From CAZDUS01 sp044344495 (GTDB lineage: Bacteria > Verrucomicrobiota > Kiritimatiellia > CAIKKV01 > CAITUY01): DNA of 37,836 bases. Below are positions 30,921-37,836 of the stretch, piece by piece. How positions within the stretch are numbered: position 1 is the first letter of the stretch; every line of letters starts with the position of its first letter. Location: positions 1 to 37,836 of the forward strand of contig JBIJCW010000004.1 of NCBI GenBank assembly GCA_044344495.1, read 5' to 3'. Below the pieces are notes generated by a model. The model did no database searches, was not told where the DNA came from, and saw only the letters and a list, made by a program, of their open reading frames with translations. Both the position numbers and the translations under genes were made by a program.

Positions 30921-32184
30921 AAGTCACGCTCATCAAATGGGAACTGGTCTCGTACGTGCCCGCGTAGGCGGGATTCTCCTCCGGGGAGACCTCACGGTCA
31001 CCGATCACGCTGTAACCGTAGGCAAGATCCACCCGGTGCCCGTTCCGGTGGAGACCGGCCCCCACCGAAATCACGTGGCGATCCGCATCCGGCAGCGTCG
31101 GCGCCAGCGTTGCTTCCGGCACGGGGCTTTCTAGGAAGATATACCCCGCGCGTAGCGTCAGGTCCGACCGGACATCCCACTCGGCGCCCAGACCATAGGT
31201 CCACGTGTCATCCCATTGCTGGGGAATCGCCACCGGGGCCATCGGGTTTACACTGCCCGGCCGCTGCACCAGGGGATTATTGCGCCCGGCATCAAGGACA
31301 AGGTTTTCATACTTGGAAAACTGCACCCACTCCACATCGGCTTCCACGCGGACGTTGTCGGTAATCTTCACCGCATACCCGAGCGCGGCCACCGCCGGAA
31401 ACTCAATGGAGGTATCAAAGTCACTGCCAGCCGAAATCCCCAGGGCTTCGCCACCCGGAGGAAATCCCGCAAAATCAGTATCACCCTCGTAGTCCACCTT
31501 CACCGCGGACCGATAGGTCAAGGCCACGATATGCCGGGGCACCGGACGGAAGGTCACCGCCGCATTGCCGCCAACACCCACACCACTGCCCTGCATCCGA
31601 ACTTCCCCGTCCGGGATCAATGGGTTGCCCGTCACCATCCCCCAGGGAAACACCTGCTTGAGATCCAGACTTGACCAGTACACATCCAACCCCGCCGCCA
31701 CCGACACCTTGTCGCTCATTTTCGCCGCCAGCGTGGGATTCAGGTTGACCGTCTTCATCTCCGCAAAATACGGCGCCGTATAGCGGAACACACTCTCTTT
31801 GTCCCATACCGTGGACTGCCCGAACGGCGTGGTCAACCCGATGCCCGCCGCATACCGGGAATTTTCGATCGGAGTCGCATAAAACACATTCGGCAAGTAC
31901 TTCCAGGGATCATCCGTCGTGGAACCGCCCATCGGCGACCGGTACTTCGTCTCGGTATTGATCAGAGTCACCGATGCCTCAAGTTCAGCCCCCTTCAACT
32001 CCGTCAGGTTCGCAGGATTATGCGCCACAGCAGCCGCATCATCGGCCAGCGCCACCTTGCCGCCAACTCGCCCAAGCGCCGCAGCACCCTCCGGCGGATT
32101 CCTAAACCCGTTGGCATAACCCACCATGGCCACACTGCAAACAGCCACAACCACCAACCCCCACTTTTGCATCATCCTGCTCAT
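30904..32184 (-). CDS. FadL/TodX (OmpP1)-family outer-membrane channel
   Basis: FadL-type barrels carry long-chain fatty acids or other hydrophobic compounds across the outer membrane. The 426-residue protein has a signal peptide with probable cleavage after GYA (about residue 24), then NGFRNPPEGAAALGRVGGKV and HNPANLTEL, the hallmark N-terminal hatch motifs. The rest alternates like a beta barrel and ends in an aromatic Phe, as outer-membrane proteins do. ATG 32184 has GCGGAGGT six bases upstream, nearly the same start context as radical SAM 1. The ligand is unknown. The 17-nt overlap with the kinase gene suggests that transport and signalling are made together. Confidence 0.9.
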   Translation of the reverse strand: MSRMMQKWGLVVVAVCSVAMVGYANGFRNPPEGAAALGRVGGKVALADDAAAVAHNPANLTELKGAELEASVTLINTETKYRSPMGGSTTDDPWKYLPNVFYATPIENSRYAAGIGLTTPFGQSTVWDKESVFRYTAPYFAEMKTVNLNPTLAAKMSDKVSVAAGLDVYWSSLDLKQVFPWGMVTGNPLIPDGEVRMQGSGVGVGGNAAVTFRPVPRHIVALTYRSAVKVDYEGDTDFAGFPPGGEALGISAGSDFDTSIEFPAVAALGYAVKITDNVRVEADVEWVQFSKYENLVLDAGRNNPLVQRPGSVNPMAPVAIPQQWDDTWTYGLGAEWDVRSDLTLRAGYIFLESPVPEATLAPTLPDADRHVISVGAGLHRNGHRVDLAYGYSVIGDREVSPEENPAYAGTYETSSHLMSVTYGCTF

Positions 32185-32232
32185 TGAATACCTCCGCTAT
32201 TGTTGTTCGTCCACGATCGTCAACAGCAAGGT

Positions 32233-32261
32233 CCTATAGCAATCGCAGTGCCAAATCACAA
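32233..32261 (-). promoter_or_regulatory. Candidate promoter of the FadL-like gene
   Basis: On the minus strand TTGTGA (32261-32256) and TATAGG (32238-32233) are 17 bp apart; each matches four consensus bases. The leader would be about 40 nt. The 409-nt gap 32185-32593 is AT-rich and holds this promoter, the paired palindromes at 32482-32524 and no credible gene. Confidence 0.35.
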
Positions 32262-32481
32262 TAATCAATAAGTAGTAGTTTATCTTCAATATACCACAAT
32301 ATATAGCGATATTCACAATGGCGACTACTGACATGAATGTGCGACTGCACAAAAATGATCACAAGCAACAACTCCACGACAACCCACTCAGTTGCTGCAA
32401 ATAACGCCGCCTTGTCTTTGGTAAACCCATGAATTTTACAAATTATTTGTTTGCCTTTGCTTCTACAATGTGATGTTGTGT

Positions 32482-32524
32482 TGTTCATAAATGAACATTG
32501 ACACCTCTTGTTCAACTTTGAACA
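32482..32524 (+). promoter_or_regulatory. Twin 16-bp palindromic operators around a -35 box
   Basis: Two perfect palindromes share one consensus: TGTTCAT-AA-ATGAACA (32482-32497) and TGTTCAA-CT-TTGAACA (32509-32524). Their centres are 27 bp apart. Exactly between them, at 32498-32503, is a perfect TTGACA. A further half site, TGTTCAAT, is at 32546-32553. A dimeric repressor bound here would block the promoter of the ketoacyl synthase-kinase operon. No good -10 box is seen 16-18 bp downstream, so the promoter itself is less sure than the palindromes. Confidence 0.6.
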
Positions 32525-32593
32525 CAAGAAGCCATTTTTAGTGCATGTTCAATGGAAAATGACTCCTATTGCTAATCAGTGATTCGAGTGACG

Positions 32594-33838
32594 ATGGCTA
32601 CACCAATCAGAGTGGTCATAACGGGTCTTGGAGTCGTCGCGCCAAACGGCATTGGCAAAGATGCCTTCTGGTCATCCATTCTTGAATGCCGCAGCGGCAT
32701 TAAGACAATCAAGTCGTTTGACGCAACCGGATACCTAAGTCGTATTGCCGGCGAAGTTCAGGACTTCAATCCTTTAGTCCATGTTGGACCTCACATCAAC
32801 ACCAAGCGGATCGCCCGTCAAACCCAGATGGCACTGGCGGCCGCCTACGAGGCTCTCAAGGATGCATCCCTCACGGAATATCGCAAAGACGATCAGCCAT
32901 TCCCCCTGATTCTAGGCGTCGGCTCGATCGCCATTGAGGTCGTTGCCCAAATCCATGACCGCCTGCTGGCCCACGGGCCTGCCCGCATGCATGCACACCT
33001 GGCCCAGGCCTCGCATCCCCATCATGCCGCCAGTGTACTGGCCCAATACATCCCCCGTATCACCCAGGCCACAACAACAGGCTCCGCCTGCACGGCGGGA
33101 ATTGACGCCATTGCCGCCACCGCCGATCTCATCCGACGCGGAAAAGCCGAAATCGGGATGTGCGGCGCCACGGACGCCCCCATCAACACCTTGACCTATT
33201 CAGCCATGGCAGCAGGCGGCTTGCTCTCCATGCGCAACGATACCCCGGGGAAAGCCTGTCGTCCGTTTGACCTTGACCGGGATTCGGGAGTCCTCTCCGA
33301 AGGATCGGGAATCCTGATTCTGGAAAGCCTTGAACATGCCCGGAGGCGTGGGGTACGGCCTTATCTCGAGATCACCGGGTTTGCTACCCGTGTGGATCCC
33401 GACCTCGCTCAACCCGGTTCTGGCCTTGAAGACACCATGCGTATGGCTCTTGCCAACGCAGGCATAAGAACAGAAAGCGTGGACTATATTTCCGCCCATG
33501 GCCCCGGACATCCCCTTATTGACCGCATCGAGACGTTAATGATCAAGAAAGTCTTCGGGCCTCTTGCCTACCGGACACCGGTAACCTCCATCAAGGGCGT
33601 TATCGGAAGCCCCCTCGCCGTCGCAGGCCCGCTCCAGGTCATCGCCAGTTCCCTGGGCATGCGAAATGGAATTCTGACTCCAACAACCAATCTTGACAAA
33701 CCCGACCCCGCCTGCGACCTCGACTATGTCCCCTGGAAAGCCCGACGTATTGACGCCAAGGTTGTATTGATCAACTCCCACGGACTGGGGGGCAATAACA
33801 GCACGCTCATTGTCGAGCAGCCCCCGGGGCCCCTATGA
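32594..33838 (+). CDS. Divergent beta-ketoacyl synthase, FabF/KAS II-like
   Basis: Ketoacyl synthases join acyl units by decarboxylative condensation. The 414 residues keep the thiolase fold with TGLGVVAPNG (10-19), the nucleophile Cys166 in TTGSACTAG and the first His302 in ISAHGPGHP. The second catalytic His, normally in GHxxGAAG, is Ser339 here (VIGSPLAVAG), while Lys334 remains. HGLGGNNSTL replaces the usual GFGGTN end. It may therefore be weak at condensation, use another residue, or act as a primer or partner subunit. No acyl-carrier protein or reductase is adjacent. I prefer ATG 32594 over GTG 32579. It overlaps the kinase gene by ATGA. Confidence 0.85.
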   Translation: MATPIRVVITGLGVVAPNGIGKDAFWSSILECRSGIKTIKSFDATGYLSRIAGEVQDFNPLVHVGPHINTKRIARQTQMALAAAYEALKDASLTEYRKDDQPFPLILGVGSIAIEVVAQIHDRLLAHGPARMHAHLAQASHPHHAASVLAQYIPRITQATTTGSACTAGIDAIAATADLIRRGKAEIGMCGATDAPINTLTYSAMAAGGLLSMRNDTPGKACRPFDLDRDSGVLSEGSGILILESLEHARRRGVRPYLEITGFATRVDPDLAQPGSGLEDTMRMALANAGIRTESVDYISAHGPGHPLIDRIETLMIKKVFGPLAYRTPVTSIKGVIGSPLAVAGPLQVIASSLGMRNGILTPTTNLDKPDPACDLDYVPWKARRIDAKVVLINSHGLGGNNSTLIVEQPPGPL

Positions 33839-36336
33839 ACATCTTATCCATTTTCCATCTCATCGCCGTCAGTTTTGACGTGGGGCTGGGCATCAGCGTC
33901 TATAAGACCAACCCCCGCCGGCCAACCAATCAACTATTCCTGATCCTGTCCGGCATTCTGGCGTGTTGGCTCATCGCGCTCGCCCTCGCCTTTTCTGCTC
34001 CCTCGGATCGCATCACCCTGTTCTTGATTCGCTTTTGTCACAGCATGGCCGCCCTTTTCCCGCTGACGTTCGACTGGCTCCGCCAGTCCATTCTTTTCCC
34101 CGCCGACAGCAGCTGGAAAATCATCACCCGTAACCGCGTCTGGCTGGGCGCGGCCATTGCCTTGTCGCTGACCGCCTCCCTGACCCCGCTCATCGTGCAA
34201 GGCATGTACTTCCCCTCCAATTCCGCCCACCCCGCCACGGCAGTCCCGGAACCTGTCTTCGGTGTGGCCTTTTGGCTTTTCCCGGTCTTCTTCACGGGGT
34301 CCCTGATCCTTCTCATCTGGGAGTTCGCCCGCTCCCTGAAACACCTGCAAGGCATCCGCCGCGCGGAAATGAACTATGTCCTTCTGGGCGCCGCCCTTGG
34401 CCTGTTGTCCGCCCTCGGATTGGTCATCCTCGTTCCCCTGTTCATGGCGACATCCGAGCCCATTCAACTTGCCCCCTTGTCGGTCATCGTGCTGGATGTC
34501 GTCATCGCCTATGGCATCACCACTCGCCGCATCATGGACATGGCCTACGTCTTCCGAATGGCCATTGCCTACAGCCTGTTGATCTTCTATCTCTCCATCG
34601 TCTATTTCGTCACCTGGTGGCCGGTAAACCAGCTACTCTCGGTTTTCCACATTTCCAACCACCCCATCGCCCATTTTCTTGCCGCCTTGACAACCGCCTT
34701 CTCACTCGCCCCGGCTCACGGCCGGATGCAACGGTTCGCCAATCGCGTCTTTATCCATTTTGCCCCCATGGATGTTTCCTCCGCCATGCAATCGACATCC
34801 AATATCCTGCGATCGATTACCACGATAGACGCCTTGGTTTCTGAATTCGCCCGCCTGGTGGCGGAGGCGACGGGCACGGATCAAGTCCGCATCCTCTTCG
34901 CCAAGGACGATTCCTATGTCGAACGCTACCCGCTCACTCCAGGCTCCACACCGTTGACAATCAGCCAACACGACATCCTGCCCCAAATGCTCAGGGAGAG
35001 CGGCGAGACCATCGTCCCGGACATCATAAAACGCCTCAATCCCAACCCCACCATGGCGCAGACCATCCAGTTCCTCGACAATATCAAGATCTCCGCCGCC
35101 GCCGGCATGCGGTCCCCGGACGGCCTTGAAGGCATTCTCCTCCTTGGACCCAAACTGTCAGGACGCATCTACGGAGCGCCCGACCAACAGGGACTGCAAC
35201 TCCTGTGTAACCAACTGGCCATCGCCCTGAATAACGCCCGCCTCTATACCGAGGTCCAAAATGCCAAACTCTACAACGACCTACTCGTGGATGGCCTCGC
35301 CAGCGGCGTCATCGCCGCCGACACCAACAGCAACCTGACCGTCTTCAATCGCGAGGCTCAACGCATTCTCCACCTCGCCTCCGCTCCCACCACCCTCGCC
35401 GCCATCCCCCCCGCTCTCGCCGACGTCTTCACGGAAACCATCACGCAAGGCCAGGGCACCCGCGACAAGGATATCATCCTCCCTTGGCCCGACGACACCG
35501 AAACCCCCGTCCGCGTCAGCAGTTCCGTGTTCTACAGCCACACCGGCCAGATGATGGGCGCATTCCTGGTCATCAACGACCTCACCACCATCCGCCATCT
35601 GGAACTGCAAGTCCGCCGGACCGACCGCCTCGCCAGTATCGGCACCCTCGCCGCGGGCATGGCCCACGAAATCAAGAACCCCCTCGTCTCCATCAAAACC
35701 TTCACCCAACTCCTCCCCGAACGCTTCGACGACGCCGACTTCCGCGACACCTTCACCTCCCTGGTCGGATCCGAAGTCAAACGCATCGACACCATCGTCA
35801 ACCAACTCCTGCGCTTCTCGCGCCCGTCCCGCCCCACCCTCACCCCTTCCCACCTCCACGAAATCCTCGACCACGCCACCAAACTGATGAGTCAGCAACT
35901 CCGCCAGAAAAACATCCGCCTCGAGCAACACTTCGCGGCAGCCTCCGACCTGATCAACGCCGACGCTCAGCAGTTGGGCCAGGCCCTCATTAACTTCTTC
36001 CTGAACGCCATCGACGCCATGCCCGACTCCGGCACCCTGACCATCACCACCACCACCGACAACCATCCTCTCTCCCCTCCAAACCATCACCCCAACGGAC
36101 GCCATATCGTCCTCTCCATCCAGGACACAGGCGAAGGCATCGCCCCGGACGCCCTCACCCACATCTTCGACCCCTTCTTCACCACCAAAAGCCACGGCAC
36201 CGGCCTTGGTCTTTCCGTCGCCCACGGCATCATCCATGAACACAGTGGCATCATCGACGTCAAGAGCGCGATCGGGCAGGGAACCACATTCACCCTTCAG
36301 TTCCCACTGTTCAACGACGGCACGGCACCAACATGA
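33835..36336 (+). CDS. Membrane histidine kinase, 7TM-GAF-PAS-HisKA-HATPase
   Basis: The 833-residue sensor starts with seven or eight membrane helices in residues 1-290, resembling the histidine-kinase N-terminal 7TM region. A GAF-like domain follows (about 320-470), then a PAS domain (about 480-590). The NtrB-like HisKA has His611 in GMAHEIKNPLVSI. The ATPase part has Asn724, DTGEG (764-768) and GTGLGL from 788. The GAF and membrane parts suggest sensing of a small or hydrophobic ligand. Translation is coupled to the ketoacyl synthase upstream and to the paralogous kinase downstream (ATGA at both ends), a tight three-gene unit. No response regulator follows inside the window. Confidence 0.9.
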   Translation: MNILSIFHLIAVSFDVGLGISVYKTNPRRPTNQLFLILSGILACWLIALALAFSAPSDRITLFLIRFCHSMAALFPLTFDWLRQSILFPADSSWKIITRNRVWLGAAIALSLTASLTPLIVQGMYFPSNSAHPATAVPEPVFGVAFWLFPVFFTGSLILLIWEFARSLKHLQGIRRAEMNYVLLGAALGLLSALGLVILVPLFMATSEPIQLAPLSVIVLDVVIAYGITTRRIMDMAYVFRMAIAYSLLIFYLSIVYFVTWWPVNQLLSVFHISNHPIAHFLAALTTAFSLAPAHGRMQRFANRVFIHFAPMDVSSAMQSTSNILRSITTIDALVSEFARLVAEATGTDQVRILFAKDDSYVERYPLTPGSTPLTISQHDILPQMLRESGETIVPDIIKRLNPNPTMAQTIQFLDNIKISAAAGMRSPDGLEGILLLGPKLSGRIYGAPDQQGLQLLCNQLAIALNNARLYTEVQNAKLYNDLLVDGLASGVIAADTNSNLTVFNREAQRILHLASAPTTLAAIPPALADVFTETITQGQGTRDKDIILPWPDDTETPVRVSSSVFYSHTGQMMGAFLVINDLTTIRHLELQVRRTDRLASIGTLAAGMAHEIKNPLVSIKTFTQLLPERFDDADFRDTFTSLVGSEVKRIDTIVNQLLRFSRPSRPTLTPSHLHEILDHATKLMSQQLRQKNIRLEQHFAAASDLINADAQQLGQALINFFLNAIDAMPDSGTLTITTTTDNHPLSPPNHHPNGRHIVLSIQDTGEGIAPDALTHIFDPFFTTKSHGTGLGLSVAHGIIHEHSGIIDVKSAIGQGTTFTLQFPLFNDGTAPT

Positions 36337-37836
36337 AATCACCCCTAACCTGTCTGCTTTGCAGTAATTCCGACACATGGGCTCAACGCCTGTGCGCGGG
36401 ATTGGACGCCATCGTCTCGGTACAACAGGTGCCTTCGCCCCACGAACTGTCCGCCGAACTCGACCGCCAGCCCGCCTGCCTCCTCCTGATGGATCTCCAG
36501 TCTCCCGGCGTTTTCGACCAACTGCACCACCTGACCGCCTCCTGGCCCCACGGCCTGATCATCGCCTTTGGCGTCCCCGGCAGCGACCCCATGCTCGCCG
36601 CCCAGGGCATGGGACTCTATGCCGTGGAAGACGCCGAGGCGGACTATCGCCGAATCGCCTCTCTGGTTGAACGCGCCTTGACTCACCTGTCCACCGCCGA
36701 GGATAACCGCCGCCTGCGGGCGGACACCGCCCGCTTGTCCGCCATCATAAGTGCCGACGCCATCCGGCACACCGACACCCGCCCAGCCTGCCTCACCGTC
36801 AGTGATTTCTCATCCGCACTCCGTCAGTTCAGCAATGTGGACTCCCTGCTGCACCGTCTCGCCGATGAAACCGCCGGCACCCTGAAGGTGGCGCGCGTAG
36901 GCATCTTCTGCCGCACGCGCGACGGCGAATACTACCGGCTCAGGGCAAATGTCCGGTGCATGGAAAACACCGCCGAACTGGAATTCGATGCCGAACACCC
37001 GCTCGTCCGCTGGCTGAAACTCCGGGCCCACGCCATCACCCGTTCCAACCTGAACCGCACCGAGGACCCCACCACCCGGCTCGTCCTCGCTCAGACACTG
37101 GATCAACTTGGCGCCGAGGCCCTCGTTCCCCTCCAATCCCGCGACCGACTCCTCGGTTGGATCCACGTGGGACACCTCTCCACCGGGGCCCCTTTCGACA
37201 ATACCCATGTCGAGAACCTGATCGCTCTCGCCGACTGCGTCTCCACAACGCTTGAGAACGCCCTGCTCCTCGAGGAGGTCACGCTTCAAAAAACACTGGC
37301 CGAAACCCTCCTCCATGCCCTCCCCTCCGGCATCGTCGCCGTGGATGCCGACGGCATCGTCCGCTGGTGCAATCAAGCCGCCCGTGACATGGTCGGCGGC
37401 AACACCGAAGCCGCCACCGGACACCCCATCGAGGCTGTCGACGGACGTCTGGCCGATATCCTCCGGCGCACTCTGGGCGAGGGCGGCGTCCCCGGTAATG
37501 CATCCTGGACTGATCCCTCCACCCGCCGAAGCCTGATCGTGCGCACAGAACGCCTGGTTAACCGGGCTCTCTGCCTAGGTGCCCTGGCCATCATCCAGGA
37601 CGTAACCGATCAGGCAATCCTTCTGGAAAAAACAGAACGTCTCGAACGAGCCACCTTCTGGGCCGAACTGGCCGCCGGAATGTCACACGAGGTCCGAAAC
37701 CCTCTGGTCACCATCAAAACCTTTGCCCAATTACTCCCGGAACGGTATGACGACAGGGAATTCCGGGCCGAGTTCAGCAACCTCGTCTCCGCGGAAGTGG
37801 ACCGCCTGAACGCCATTATCAATCCGATCCCCGGCT
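36333..37836 (+). CDS. Second NtrB-like histidine kinase, cut by the window end
   Basis: The frame runs open from ATG 36333 to the right edge (501 codons). Residues 1-115 look like a degenerate receiver without a clear acceptor Asp. A GAF-like domain covers about 150-310, a PAS domain about 325-430, and HisKA begins at 440 with His452 in GMSHEVRNPLVTIKTF. The HisKA part is clearly paralogous to the preceding kinase (shared KTFxQLLPER). It has no membrane segment. The very last codons (INPIPG) do not match the expected VNQLLRFSRP continuation, so the end may be a junction or assembly edge. The ATPase domain is not in the window. Confidence 0.82.
   Translation, partial: MKSPLTCLLCSNSDTWAQRLCAGLDAIVSVQQVPSPHELSAELDRQPACLLLMDLQSPGVFDQLHHLTASWPHGLIIAFGVPGSDPMLAAQGMGLYAVEDAEADYRRIASLVERALTHLSTAEDNRRLRADTARLSAIISADAIRHTDTRPACLTVSDFSSALRQFSNVDSLLHRLADETAGTLKVARVGIFCRTRDGEYYRLRANVRCMENTAELEFDAEHPLVRWLKLRAHAITRSNLNRTEDPTTRLVLAQTLDQLGAEALVPLQSRDRLLGWIHVGHLSTGAPFDNTHVENLIALADCVSTTLENALLLEEVTLQKTLAETLLHALPSGIVAVDADGIVRWCNQAARDMVGGNTEAATGHPIEAVDGRLADILRRTLGEGGVPGNASWTDPSTRRSLIVRTERLVNRALCLGALAIIQDVTDQAILLEKTERLERATFWAELAAGMSHEVRNPLVTIKTFAQLLPERYDDREFRAEFSNLVSAEVDRLNAIINPIPG

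Noticed and set aside
32482..32524. Standard LexA boxes (SOS operator)
   Set aside because: The half-sites are similar, but the spacing between TGTTC and GAACA is six bases and the downstream genes have no DNA-repair role, so I leave the regulator open.
32234..32527. Minus-strand frame of 97 codons with a hydrophobic middle
   Set aside because: It lies in an AT-rich gap, covers the twin palindromes and both promoter candidates, has no ribosome site and resembles no family.
33835..36336. PEP-CTERM/exosortase kinase PrsK
   Set aside because: The membrane-GAF layout is similar, but the HisKA box (HEIKNPLVSI) is NtrB-like and no exosortase or PEP-CTERM gene is nearby.

Overview
The window reads as part of a GC-rich genome of a Gram-negative, probably anaerobic or facultative bacterium. 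It has a NrfHA-type ammonia-forming nitrite reductase, a long YidC with a large periplasmic domain, a FadL-type outer-membrane channel, and sugar-nucleotide/heptose genes typical of cell-surface polysaccharide synthesis. The PVC group (Kiritimatiellota/Lentisphaerota/Verrucomicrobiota) is my best guess. It rests on overall gene style only, because no rRNA gene is present. Both window ends cut a gene (nrfA at the left, a histidine kinase at the right).

Layout. 1-2413 (minus): RhlE-like helicase, nrfH, nrfA. 2414-2857: a gene-free stretch full of repeats and hairpins. 2858-10234 (plus): a complete F-type ATP synthase operon (atpZ, atpI-like, B, E, F, H, A, G, D, C) with four 53-bp hairpin repeats between atpB and atpE. 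10264-12774 (plus): a GmhB-like phosphatase and a fused GHMP sugar kinase/GalU-type uridylyltransferase. 12952-13359: a small FHA protein. 13366-17849 (minus): rpmH-rnpA-yidD-yidC-plsY-gpsA, with a three-way-junction RNA candidate between rpmH and rnpA. 17955-19792 (plus): pyrC and aroK, overlapping in a way that looks damaged by a heptamer repeat. 19793-22340: a visibly less GC-rich patch with decayed genes, an AlbA_2/Schlafen-type ATPase and a small upstream frame broken by an amber codon. 22530-23675: an unusual J-domain protein.

23756-37836 is dominated by signalling and lipid- or cofactor-type genes: a REC-HK-REC hybrid kinase, a double-receiver protein, two B12-type radical SAM enzymes, a FadL-like porin overlapping a REC-histidine kinase gene, and an operon of a divergent ketoacyl synthase and two paralogous NtrB-like kinases. 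Five phospho-signalling proteins lie here and none has a visible DNA-binding output domain. My inference is a signalling hub tied to uptake or synthesis of a hydrophobic compound.

The most novel-looking signals are non-coding: (i) a dispersed hairpin repeat whose two copies differ by compensatory changes, (ii) the three-way-junction RNA with a GNRA loop upstream of rnpA, (iii) twin perfect 16-bp palindromes around a consensus -35 box upstream of the ketoacyl synthase, and (iv) several families of short-unit repeats sitting exactly on gene boundaries.
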